A DNA stretch of 64,000 nucleotides. It comes from Petunia secreta (taxonomy: Eukaryota > Streptophyta > Magnoliopsida > Solanales > Solanaceae). The first letter of the stretch is position 1, and every line of letters starts with the position of its first letter. Below, in pieces: positions 54,244 through 64,000 of the stretch. The translations under genes and the position numbers were made by a program. The notes beneath the pieces were generated by a model. The model had not been told where the DNA came from, ran no database searches, and was given only the letters and a program-made list of their open reading frames with translations. The stretch lies in NCBI GenBank assembly GCA_029990175.1, contig JARKIP010000053.1:19300001-19364000 (forward strand), given 5' to 3'.

Positions 54244-54405
54244 TGTAAGAGAATATTACAATATTAATTAGGAGATCATTACTTACCTTGTATAGTCATA
54301 GGAGATCCTAGAAGCTTCTCTTTTCTTTTATAGACTCCTACTTAGTTGTATATATATCATAAAACCGAACACAATGGAATACACACAAGTCTTCAGTTGA
54401 TTTCA
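54244..54405 (+). repeat. Copia 3' LTR
   Basis: Begins TGTAAGAGAATATTAC and ends CAGTTGATTTCA; aligns with the 5' LTR with about a dozen visible differences. Followed by GTGCT, the right target-site copy. Confidence 0.92.
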
Positions 54406-54410
54406 GTGCT

Positions 54411-54450
54411 TATTAGTCACTTAAATCAGCTAACGCAAACGGGCTCAATA
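54411..54450. mobile_element. hAT-like MITE, right part (split by copia)
   Basis: The reverse complement (GTTAGCTGATTTAAGTGACT and AATAAGCAC) matches 63,458-63,487. It continues the element whose other part is at 45,030-45,421. Confidence 0.6.
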
Positions 54451-54589
54451 TGTGTCATTTGAAAATTTATTTGATAGAATGATTATTTGAAATGAGTTCT
54501 TTGGTGTGCCTCGTACAACTTATACTAGTTGTGTGATGCTTCTTTTTGTCTCACAAATAGGTGGGTGCACAAAAATTTTATCCACCCAT

Positions 54590-54740
54590 TTGTGTTACTT
54601 CCTATGCCCTAAAAAGAATGACCTAGTTTGACTGGCACGAAGTTTAAGAAAGGGATGAAAACTTTTTAGATTTATGGTTTAAACCAAATCTTAGAGATTT
54701 TTGTGGTTGTGAATCATCTCTTGGATGGTTGACACATATA
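54590..54740. mobile_element. Fragment of the CTCTATCCCAATTTATGT-family MITE
   Basis: TAGTTTGACTGGCACGAAGT, then AACCAAATCTTAGAGATTTT and GTGGTTGTGAATCATCTC correspond to the interior of the MITE at 38,158-38,377; the ends are not clear. Confidence 0.4.
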
Positions 54741-54941
54741 CTATAGTATTATATGTTATATGGTAACGTGCTATATTTATCTTTTTAGTAGAATGTTTGG
54801 ATATATTGTATAGTTTGTCGTTGTTTCAGAACACTATACACTAGCAATTTGAATATACGTTTATAATATTGCGAAAAAGAAAGGATACAGGGGCATAGTT
54901 AGTAGGAAAAATAAGAAGAATAGAATTACTTATCATATCAT

Positions 54942-56368
54942 ATCATACTATTCTAAAAGAGCGAATCCCTTAAGTAAAAAGTAAGTGACCATTTTGCCCT
55001 TCAATTAAAAACTACTACCTATAATTTTTGCACTAAAAAGTTAATCTAATTTTAAATAAAAAGTCATGAATTATGTGCTACAAAAATAGTATTTTTTATA
55101 AATGGGTATATTAAACATTTCTCGTGAATCTGAAAGTGCAAACTTTGAAGAATTGCATAAATAATTATTCTTTCTTAAATAGGTACATTAACCAAATACT
55201 CTCTCTTAACTGTATTTAAATGAAGAATTTGAATAGTTGCAATTGATAATACATATACAGGTACCATATCTGTCAAATGCAATTGCTACGTAGATGGCCA
55301 TTTGGTTCATTTTCGTGATATCTATTCATTAATTCACTTACTCTCTTAAATGGATATTTATCAGAATTATGTGATTCGATACATACTTGTGATATTCATA
55401 CATCACTTTGGACATTTTAATCTTTACAACACGCTGGTCAGCCCGTAGTTACAGAATAGTGAAAGACAAGGAATTGTTGGCTGTGAGTATATCTCATAAT
55501 GGTTACTTACATTCAATTTATTTATCCATTTACATGTTTGATAAAGCATATCAATTTTGCGTATACATCTTAATATGCGTAAAGCCCTACTATGTTCTGA
55601 AGTACCTCTGCTTGGGCATCTGGTAAGTATATATGTTGGGACAACTTCATCCCACTGTTTTGTCAACAACAATTATATTTTTACTTTTTATGTGATATTC
55701 CTGTTTTTCCCATTTTATTATCCTCAAAAGTTGTATTTTATAAATGGTATTCCATTTATACCACAATGAAATCATGGCTTGATTTGTAAAATTTCCTCTA
55801 TGGTGGTGAAGGAGGAGGCAGTGAAGATGCTACTGTTGCATTGCTACTTTGTTATAGTTTGGAATTTAATACTTTATTTATTTTTGTCCGGAAAGAAATC
55901 AATAATATATGCAACATGAGTTAAAGATGAGGCAGATAGCTAATAACGAATAGCGATCAACCTAAATTCATTCACGGAGGATGCACAAATTAAATATAGA
56001 CCAAAATATGTTATAATAAGTTACATCCAAACACCTTATCAAATATGTGGTGTTTGTATATATTAGTAACCTGGGTAATATACTGAGTCTTAACTCTTAA
56101 CTGTGTGAAGATTTTGTCAGATTCAATTGTATGTATTTTTCTTCTTTTTCGTTTTCACTTAATACTAAAGTCTACTAAACAATCACATGCAGTCTTGAAA
56201 TTCACATTTCAAAATTTAAAAATATCATAATTAAATACATCAGTTAGTGGCAATCACAAACAGTAAATAACATATTTTTAATACGATAATAAGTTTTTTT
56301 TTTTACTTTTAAATTTTTTATACTCCTTAATATAGGGTACATGCGCAACGTACGTACTCAGAACTAGT
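54942..56368 (+). mobile_element. Helitron-like element 1 (non-autonomous)
   Basis: A probable 5' end TCATACTATTCTAAAAGAGC and a 3' end ...GTACGTACTCAGAACTAGT (CTAG then T) near 56,364-56,368 bracket about 1.4 kb. The 5' subterminal text AAAGTAAGTGACCATTTTGC is shared with element 2. No Rep/helicase coding is present; open frames at 55,408-55,769 have no domain. Confidence 0.45.
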
Positions 56369-57918
56369 TATTATAAAAGCATGAATCTCCTAAAACAAAA
56401 AGTGAACGACCATTATGCCCTTCAGAAATTCTATCTTTTATATAATAGTATTGTACAAAATTGTAAAAGCAATTCATATGAAATTAAAATTATATAATAA
56501 ATGTAATTGAATCCTTTCATTAATTTGTTGCCAATATAATAATGTTCAAACAAATGAGCTGAAAATACGAAGTACCTGAATAATTAAATGTCACACAATT
56601 ATATCTTCAATTTCGCATCTAATAGAATTGAAAAGACTCCAACAATTAATTAAGGAATTCGAGGGGTCCTTCACCATTAAATGAATAATCAGTTTATAAG
56701 TTTCATATCTATGTGTAAATGAATATTTTATCTCCTTTAAAATATACATAATTGTCATTCAAGCCTATGTTTAATTTTTGTTTTTATGTAGGTGCAAGAA
56801 ATAGATAGATTGCTGAGAAGCCGAGCTCATTTGCAAGTGCATGTAGGAAACTGTGATCAAGAAAAATGCACTGAATAATGCCTTTCTTTCAATGATGGAC
56901 ACATTCTTGCAATCTGTTATTCTTTTTGTTGGCTCCAGGAAAAATAATGGTAATAGACATCAATATTTTTACACTAATCTGCGACGAGGAATGAAATTCT
57001 AGAGAAAGTTGCAATGAAGTCGTCAAATTTATTTCATGCACTTGCATCTTATATCATCCCGCAATTGTAAATAATCTCATTTTCAACTTTTTTATTGGGC
57101 GTGCATTTGTTGGTATATTTTAATTTTTCTTTCAAAGAATGGGCATATCATCATTTTTCTTTTTCTTTCTCTCTGTGGCTCATAGTTTATTTTGTTGGTG
57201 AACTGCACACTTCTACCACACTAGAAATGAAACGGTTGTACAGTTGTACTTCTCAATTACTTTAGCTCTTAGTAATATATTGGAATCTTGGCAAGTTTAG
57301 AATTATTTATTATTATTAAATTAAAAAAGGTATGTTAGTCTACTTTTTAACTTGGTTGTCTATTTTATGCTTTTATTTTATGTATCTTTATGTTAATATT
57401 TACAAATTTCATACTCATTGATTCAGGTATACACGTGCAAAGTACGTAATGTTGAAGACCTTGGATTGAGTTTGTTAGCCTTAAGGTTCATAGAACATCA
57501 ATCCAGAGTTTTATTTTACTATCAGTATAAACGGTTGGATTGGATAGATGTGGCTTCATAATAACATGAGCATCCTGATGGCATATACAGGTGCTTCATC
57601 GTTGTTCGAGTATACAATCTTTTCTACTCCATGGCCAGTTTCTCTGCACCTAATTTTACAATTGTTTTTCCTTGGTCCAAATATTTCCATATCATTTGCA
57701 ACAATCTTATCTTTTAAAAATTTCTTCTAAGCTACTTCTATTGGTCACATTGACATAACAATTTTTTCATACAATTTCAATCTATAAATTAAGCCGTTGT
57801 TTGCTTGCTCCGCCAATTTTCAAAACTATTAATACAACTATCTAATCCCATATTATTTAAACAGGATTCTCCTCAATGATTTTAGGTTCCACGCGCACTG
57901 CGCATTCCCAATACTAGT
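56369..57918 (+). mobile_element. Helitron-like element 2 (non-autonomous), in tandem with element 1
   Basis: Starts TATTATAAAAGCATGAATCT directly after element 1 and ends ...ATACTAGT at 57,914-57,918. A perfect hairpin GCGCA-C-TGCGC at 57,893-57,903, 10 bp before CTAGT, is a hallmark of the Helitron 3' end. The next base is T, as expected for A|T insertion. No coding domain seen. Confidence 0.55.
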
Positions 57919-58091
57919 TAAATAATAAGTAAAGGTAAGATAAGAAAATATTAAGATAACGCTGCGATCAAGGGAGCCCTCCAAGGGGACCCAATTGATA
58001 CCCCTTCATCAAAAATTTACGTTATATATATAGGTTACAATTCGTTCAAATACGTATATGTATTACTCTTGACTCTCCTTGACATGAAATG

Positions 58092-58210
58092 ATGCTCTAG
58101 TCCAACGGTTGAGCGGCCTCAAACGTTTGCTTAGGTACCTAGTTTAAGTCTTGGCTTCAACAGAATTTTTATTACTTTTACCCGTTGATTTTTTTGAGAT
58201 CCCTTGACAA
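58092..58210. mobile_element. SINE-like tRNA-derived element (tentative)
   Basis: GCTCTAGTCCAACGGTTGAG is box-A-like and AGTTTAAGTCTTGG about 35 bp downstream is box-B-like (tRNA promoter pattern), followed by a T-rich tail. Target duplication not seen. Confidence 0.4.
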
Positions 58211-59235
58211 AATTCATGCCAATACAATATAGTAAATTTAAATAACGTAAAACCAAACATCATATTTAAACTAAATATACATATAACACAATAGCTAACA
58301 ACCGTCCAAACAAGCTCAAGTTACCCTTTTACCCTCAAACGATATATTTTTTATAAAATCATTTCACCATCAGTCAAATTTTCTTTGAAGCGAATTTGAA
58401 TACAAGCCAATGGAACCCCCCCCCCCCCTACCCCACCCCCAAAACCTATCCTCATTCGTCTTCTTGGTTTCAAAGCCATTATTATCTTGAACCATATATT
58501 TCTGTACTTGTCATCAAATGAGCAAGTACATAATATTGTCTTCTGCGTAAGTCTTACTAAGTTAATTACGTTTAACAATTAATCATGCTAAATTAACACA
58601 ACTGCTGCAATAATTTTGCCTGATCATAAGAGGGGATGCAGCAGTAGTGCAGTGATTTTCATTTTCCTGATCACACTATAATTTGCAACTAAAATTAATC
58701 AGGGAAAACAAATAAAGAGGAGATAAACAAACTGACATTTGAAGCAAGCAGCAATGCAGGGCAGCGAATCTAGAGCTACTTTAGTGAGTTTAATTGAACT
58801 TCTTACTTTCAACTTGAGTTATATATACATATGCATAAATACATTTAAAATGCATACAAAGAATAATATCACACTTCTTCTGAACCTACGGACTATACAA
58901 CTATATTTGCCTTTAATCACACCAAGGAAATACATTACACTACATGTCTACATCCCTTTGTGTACCTTAAGATTATTCAGGATGTTGTTTTGGTTAAATT
59001 ACTTATTCAAGTAATGAAGATACGTTATGTTTTCTGAATAGGTACAAAACTATATCTATAAACAACCTCCACACAGAACTCTTCTTTTCTTATTTTTTTG
59101 CCTTTTCTATATCTTGTACAAGTGTTTGCTATACCAAATACTTATAATTTCCCATGTAGCATTTTCACAGGCTGGCTAATTCTAATTATAACTTCATCAA
59201 AGAACTTACAAGTGTCTTTGAAGTTGTTTGCTTGA
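58211..59235. other. Intergenic DNA and Mpv17/PMP22 3' flank
   Basis: Holds a C/A-rich tract (58,420-58,441) and, from about 59,235 down to about 58,740, the likely 3' UTR of the minus-strand gene. The 58,739-59,014 frame has no domain. Confidence 0.4.
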
Positions 59236-62200
59236 TTAATCCTGCAATGTAAACAGAAAAATATGATATAGTGCTTTAGAGTTGAGCAAACACAGAGATT
59301 GAAGAAGGCATTTTACTAGTACCTCGGGCATTTTACTCGATGATGAATCAGATTTAACTTCTGATAATTGTTCAGACACTCGTGCCTCTGATTTCTCATT
59401 TGAATAACTGCACAAATGAATTTCAAGTGTTAGGAAGATACTACTTTTTTATGATGTTCTACTGTACATACTAGCTATGACATATAGTGACACTTTGTAT
59501 TGCAAAGTCTCGATAATGACAGTTTTAAGTCAAAATCCAAATTAAGGCGTTAGCACCGATAAAATAAATGGAGAAGGATGGAAAAGACCGGTCCCAAATC
59601 ATCATTATCTCCGACTATTTACATAGAGAGAACCAATAAGCATGGGAGAACTGATGCACCATGCACAATGATGAAGTGAAAAATAGTCAAACAATTGAAA
59701 AGGAGGAATGAGAAATCACGGACTTCTCATTTACAGATTCATGGAATCTCTTTTCTATCCCATGCTTCAGTATCGGATAGCTCATGTACTATAATGTGGA
59801 TCTCCTCGTGGACGTCCTCACTTTTCTCCAACCCCTTGCCTTCTCTAGTTCAAACTCAGTCAATAGCACAGAAAAAAGCTGAATCTTCCAACTTGAATTT
59901 TAGTCCTTAACCTTTAATTAAGCTATGTATTTGCAGATGGTGCCTTAGTTTCGACAAAATTATATAAGCCTCCACTGATGACCAGGAGGTGGATAGGACA
60001 GACTAAGTTATGACATACCATCCTGTTCAGTCACTATCTAGAGAGGTTCCTGTACTTCAGAAAGATCCATGCACCACCCTCAATTTATTTCCCTCCCTTG
60101 TAAAGAACTTCAGTTGTCTTAGTCCATACTCCACAGAAGAAATAGATAAAAAAGAAAAAGGCAACATCCATGGCATGACTACAAAGTTTCGTTGTTAGTT
60201 TGTTATTTAAAATCGTTAATGATGAGAATACAAGCAATTTCCAGTTACTACTGTTGTCCAGTGTTGTAAGAAAGCAATCATAACATTGAGTCAGAAACTC
60301 ACGTTGAGAGAATAGTAACCCAAACTAGTTCCACGCAGTCCACCCAAAGGAGTCTTTGCTCAAGCGGAACAACACCGTAAGTTATTAGATGAGCAAATGG
60401 CCAAAGCTTCCACCCTGCCTGAAAGAATTAAGAACTGATTTAGTTTCTCCAAGACATCCAGATGTCAACTTGATCTCTGCTAAAGTAGAGTTGATAAAGT
60501 ACCAGAACAGTAAAGCTTTATATTAAAAGATATTCGTGGTTAGTTAGTGAAAGAGTTTAATTCGACAAAGTTTCTGTCTTTACCAACTCTACACCCTCTG
60601 GCCACTTGGAATAATAAGCAAGCAAGCCAAGCAGGGTTCATTAACAATTCAATGAAGACCGGGATGGACATCAAAGGATAACAATTTGGGAGCATCACAT
60701 AACTGCACAAATAAACTGTTCCCAGGAATATAATTATACACACTGTGTAGAATGCATTTGATATAGCAGAAGATCTAAGAGAAGAATAGTTCACAAATTT
60801 GTGATTCAACATGAATATCAACTGAAATGATATAAATAGCTTCTTCATAATTCGATCGTTCAGCTGAAATGATATAAATAGCATCTTCATAGTTCTATCA
60901 GTCTGAAACTGCAAGATACATGGCTGTTCACCCAAATATAGGTATCAGAAGAGACGTGATTTCCTTCTGTCCTAGTGATGTCAACAATTCTTATTTCTTT
61001 TCTGATTAGTAGAAGTTTACTTTTCTCCTGTCTGTTGAACAGAAATGGAAATAGAAGTAGCAAAAATCAACTGCTATAATTAGGCCACTGAAACATTATC
61101 TCAATTAAGGAGATGACAAATAGGACCAAGGGTTGATCAGCACCAATGCCATTGGCTTGTATGCAGGATTCATTTCCAAATTAAAATTCTAAGGACACAT
61201 ATAAAATACATCCATAGAACTATTCCAAAGATTTCTACGCTTTGAGCTCCAAAGGAGCAGATATCCTCAACTTCTATTGAATACTAGAATCTCGACAGGT
61301 GAAATCCTATAAGAGGATGCCCTGTGAAAATACTACCACTCTTGATATATTGCAAGAAACATGCAGACCATCTTTCGTTAGTACTTCATGGAAATACTAA
61401 AGGATAAATCATTAAAGAGGCAACAATATACTGGACTTGCAGATAAATTCAGCTTCATTCCAACCAACTTTAAAGAGATGAAAATCGTTAACTTAGACTA
61501 ACTTCTACTGAATCAGCATACAACAGCTTAAAATCAAGAGCTAATACTCTCCCGTTCCACTTATAGCTAAATTCAACTTCAGATCATCAAATATTACAAG
61601 CACTTTAAGATAGATAATTATAAGATTTTCTTACTGTTAACATGGGCCAAAACGTAGTTTTGAGTTCGCCAAATATATTGGCCGCAGATTCAAGACGCAA
61701 GAGACCCAGAACCACATAATAGATGCTGTTCCAAACTGCTGCCCAAATGGTTTGGTCAAAAGCAACTTTAGCAGGAACCACCCACCAATCATTGGACGGG
61801 AAAAGAGCCTGTTACAATTGAACTTTTTAATATTAAATATGTCAAATGTATGGTTGATCAATCAAAATAGGAGTCACAAGCATCACCTCACAAAATTGGT
61901 AATAATAGTGGGAAAGAGATCCATGAAGTGAAAATCCAACAAGACCAGACCTAAACATGCGAGTTCGATCAAATTCAAAAAGAGGTTTCCCTTCATAACA
62001 CTGTAATTAATCCACAGAACAAAATCAAAATAAATTAGACAACTAAAACAGCTCACGAACTTGTGGGAAATAAATTTGAGAAACGAAAAATACTTACTTG
62101 AGCAATCCAATCTCCTAGAGAGTAGACAATACCACTTATGACCATTTTAGCTAACACAGGATTTGTTTTCAGTGCTTCTTCATATGCAATCCAGTTGTGC

Positions 62201-62993
62201 TGGGGGGCATACCTCAGTATCTCGTAAAAGGTCCATCCCTAAGTACACAATCAAGAAAATTAAAGCCATACAAAGGGGGAAGATTTACATAATTAAATCT
62301 TCCACATGCAGCCGATTCTTTTGATAAAGGATGGCGGTAAGACTTGGACCTCAATCTGACTCTGATACCATGTTGAATTATATGACTTTTTCATCCAAAT
62401 ACTCGAACATTAAAAAGGGTACAGTTTTATTTACTTAATTATATCTTCAATTTACCAATGATCCAACTTAGTTCATTTCTTTATTCATCATATAGTCCTG
62501 AGAAAATCCAATTTTCCTATGTGATCACAACTCACAAGGGACAATAGAATAAAAGAAACCTTTTATTTTTTAATGTTACACATAGAAATTCACTGAAATG
62601 TAAAAGCATACAAGGACTTACATGCCAGTAATCATGATCTATGGTGAGTAACTTTGTGATGGCAAGAGAACCAGCAGCAAGTACAATTGCAGCATTAAGG
62701 AACCTATCTTTGCTCAACAAAATGAATGAAGTACTATTCTTGATTTCCTTAAATTCACTGATATTAGAAGTTGTCTTTTCATTTTCTTGGTTGGTGTTAT
62801 CTGTGTCTGCTTCCTTATCTTCTGTGACAGCTTTGATTGGACGAAGAAGACAAGTTCTTGTGATCTGTGTTGGTTTTATTCGTGTGAAGGGTGTATAAAA
62901 GTTGATGGATAAGGTCGTATGGGATTTTCTGGTGACTTGTTGAAGGAACTTTGAGGGAGAAGGAGAAGGAAAAACATTGTTGAGAGCTGACAT
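59236..62993 (-). CDS. Mpv17/PMP22-family membrane protein, plastid-type
   Basis: Seven minus-strand exons join in phase: 62,993-62,622, 62,238-62,098, 62,000-61,887, 61,808-61,635, 60,418-60,303, 59,407-59,323 and 59,241-59,236, giving 335 aa. The N-terminus MSALNNVFPSPSPSKFLQQV and the next ~40 residues are Ser/Thr-rich, acid-poor and transit-peptide-like. A hydrophobic segment (NAAIVLAAGSLAITKLL) precedes the Mpv17 core: WTFYEILRYAPQHNWIAYEE, GDWIAQ, MFRSGLVGFSLHGSLSHYYY, KVAFDQTIWAAVWNSIYY, FWPMLTAGWKLWPFAHLITY and PLEQRLLWVDCVELVWVTIL. Family members are four-helix inner-membrane proteins, possibly channels; the plant relative I recall is Arabidopsis At1g52870. The acidic C-terminal tail is variable. 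All donor/acceptor pairs are GT-AG. Confidence 0.92.
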
Positions 62994-62999
62994 GATTGG

Positions 63000-63384
63000 T
63001 TTGTTAGTTATTGCACCAAGACTAAAAGTTTTTTAATGTTTGTATTTTGTAGCAACTTTGGTCGGTGAGGGGTTTTGTTCGGCAGTACTCTATATATATA
63101 TATATATATATATATTTCATTTAATGCGTCATAGTTCGAATACACACGGCATATAAAAAAATAAACTTTTGATATTTATGGTCTATACTAAATCATACAT
63201 CTTTTTATGAGTATAAATCAATTCACTAAAGATACACTATGAATTTTTAAGTTAAATTATTTTAAATTTTAAAAAATACACTTTTTGTTAACAGATCAAT
63301 AAGAAAATGATGGCACATAAAGTGTAACAGAGTATTGGACCACTTTTAACAAATACTTGTAAATAAATAGAGCAAATTTTTTTT
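63000..63384. promoter_or_regulatory. Upstream region of the Mpv17/PMP22 gene
   Basis: About 390 bp before the minus-strand ATG, including an (AT)n run at 63,090-63,115 that could affect spacing of the promoter. No second gene is seen. Confidence 0.35.
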
Positions 63385-63955
63385 ATGAAATCAAAAGTTA
63401 AATATTTGAAAAATACAAGAAAATTGGTACTTATAAGTTAATAATAACCCGTCAAGGTTAGCTGATTTAAAGTAGCTAATAAGCATCAAATAATGAAAAG
63501 TAATTTTAGGTACTAAAGTTAATTTTACATATAAGCAGTTACCTATTTGTATGTGAGTGCAGTTGATGTATTTGGTAAAACATGCTAATAAGTACATTTT
63601 TATTAAAATAACTAAATCCCATCCTTCAAGTTATTTATAAAAATTATAAGTTTAAAAGTTTTTTAATGTTAAAAATAATGAATAACGAATATAAAATGAA
63701 AAGGAAGTTAAAACTATTTTTTTTTTTGAAACATGCTATTTCACGGATTTCAAATATTTTAGCAGTATAATAATAAAATATTTGATCAAACTAAAATTAT
63801 CTATAAGCTGAAAAGTCATAGATTGAAACTGATCAATTTATTGCTTACAATTAATTTTAGCTTACAAGCACATTTGATACCTACCAAATGCATGAATTAG
63901 CTAAAAAGTACTTATAAACTATTCAAATTGCTTATAAGCTTAGCAAACACCCTGT
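63385..63955. mobile_element. hAT-like MITE, second copy
   Basis: GTTAGCTGATTTAAAGTAGC at 63,458 and the following ~250 bp match, in inverted orientation, the split copy at 54,411-54,450 plus 45,030-45,421. The end near 63,950 (GCTTATAAGCTTAGCAAACA) has the AAGCTTATAAG/GCAAACA style of terminal repeat common in Solanaceae hAT MITEs. Confidence 0.55.
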
Positions 63956-64000
63956 AGAACTCTTCACCTATCATAAAAACAAAAAGAAAAAAAATAGTTT

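Larger units (their letters stand above)
45422..54405 (+). mobile_element. Ty1/copia retrotransposon, interrupted and degenerate
   Basis: Short LTRs (45,422-45,582 and 54,244-54,405) flank PBS, gag, protease, integrase, RT and RNase H in the Ty1/copia order, all on the plus strand. The flanking 5-bp target duplication is GTACT on the left and GTGCT on the right (one mismatch). A 3,984-bp solo LTR of another family is inserted between protease/GAG-pre-integrase and integrase. The pol frame is broken by several stops and shifts. LTR divergence is modest, so it is not ancient. Lineage within copia not resolved by eye. Confidence 0.92.

Noticed and set aside
60540..60935. 131-aa minus-strand frame
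   Set aside because: It lies inside the fourth intron of the Mpv17/PMP22 gene and is inflated by a short internal repeat of GATATAAATAGC-type words.

Overview
This is a repeat-rich plant nuclear window, from a eudicot and most likely Solanaceae (inferred from the MITE families, the Tat-type Ty3/gypsy remnant and the AT-rich spliced genes). Only two ordinary host genes are well supported: a clade-E-like protein phosphatase 2C (29,732-34,442, +, five exons) and a plastid-targeted Mpv17/PMP22-family membrane protein (59,236-62,993, -, seven exons). A very small spliced gene may lie at 35,578-38,612 (-). Most of the rest is mobile DNA, much of it nested.

Layout. 1-900: unidentified AT-rich DNA. 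About 946-6,190 (-): truncated Ty3/gypsy element with gag, protease, RT and RNase H remnants; its RT/RNase H end is tandemly duplicated. About 6,450-7,065: short non-autonomous element full of palindromic motifs. About 7,054-26,697: a giant (~19.6 kb) Mutator-like element (MULE). 26,700-29,690: intergenic DNA with a duplicated ~235-bp repeat, a CACTA end and a MITE. 29,732-34,442: PP2C gene. 38,158-38,377: MITE. 38,779-44,940: a second, degenerate MULE with ~260-bp terminal inverted repeats and an antisense GRF-zinc-finger passenger gene. 45,422-54,405: a Ty1/copia element with 161/162-bp LTRs, split by a 3,984-bp solo LTR (47,565-51,548, TSD CGCAG) and itself inserted in an older hAT-like MITE. 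About 54,942-57,917: two tandem Helitron-like elements. 59,236-62,993: Mpv17/PMP22 gene. 63,385-63,955: second copy of the hAT-like MITE.

The most interesting object is the giant MULE. It carries a MURA-type transposase (22,421-25,132, -), a many-exon DUF1985-plus-Ulp1 (C48 SUMO protease-like) locus (8,481-13,472, +; Ulp1 catalytic residues present but the locus is broken upstream), three B3-like DNA-binding genes (15,197; 16,548; 21,351), two of them with acidic Asp-rich tails, and two small proteins rich in charged helices (18,231; 19,108). Nearly every noncoding interval of this element, and almost nowhere else in the window, holds arrays of a short palindrome-prone motif (CCCAG(C/T)A...T(A/G)CTGGG and relatives). 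Such a layout, with transposase, ULP-like gene, sequence-specific DNA-binding candidates and element-restricted motif arrays, recalls ULP-carrying (Kaonashi-type) MULEs and the Arabidopsis VANDAL anti-silencing system, in which VANC proteins recognise short motifs clustered in the element's own noncoding DNA. That the B3 or DUF1985 proteins here read the CCCAG/CTGGG arrays is my inference, not something the sequence proves.
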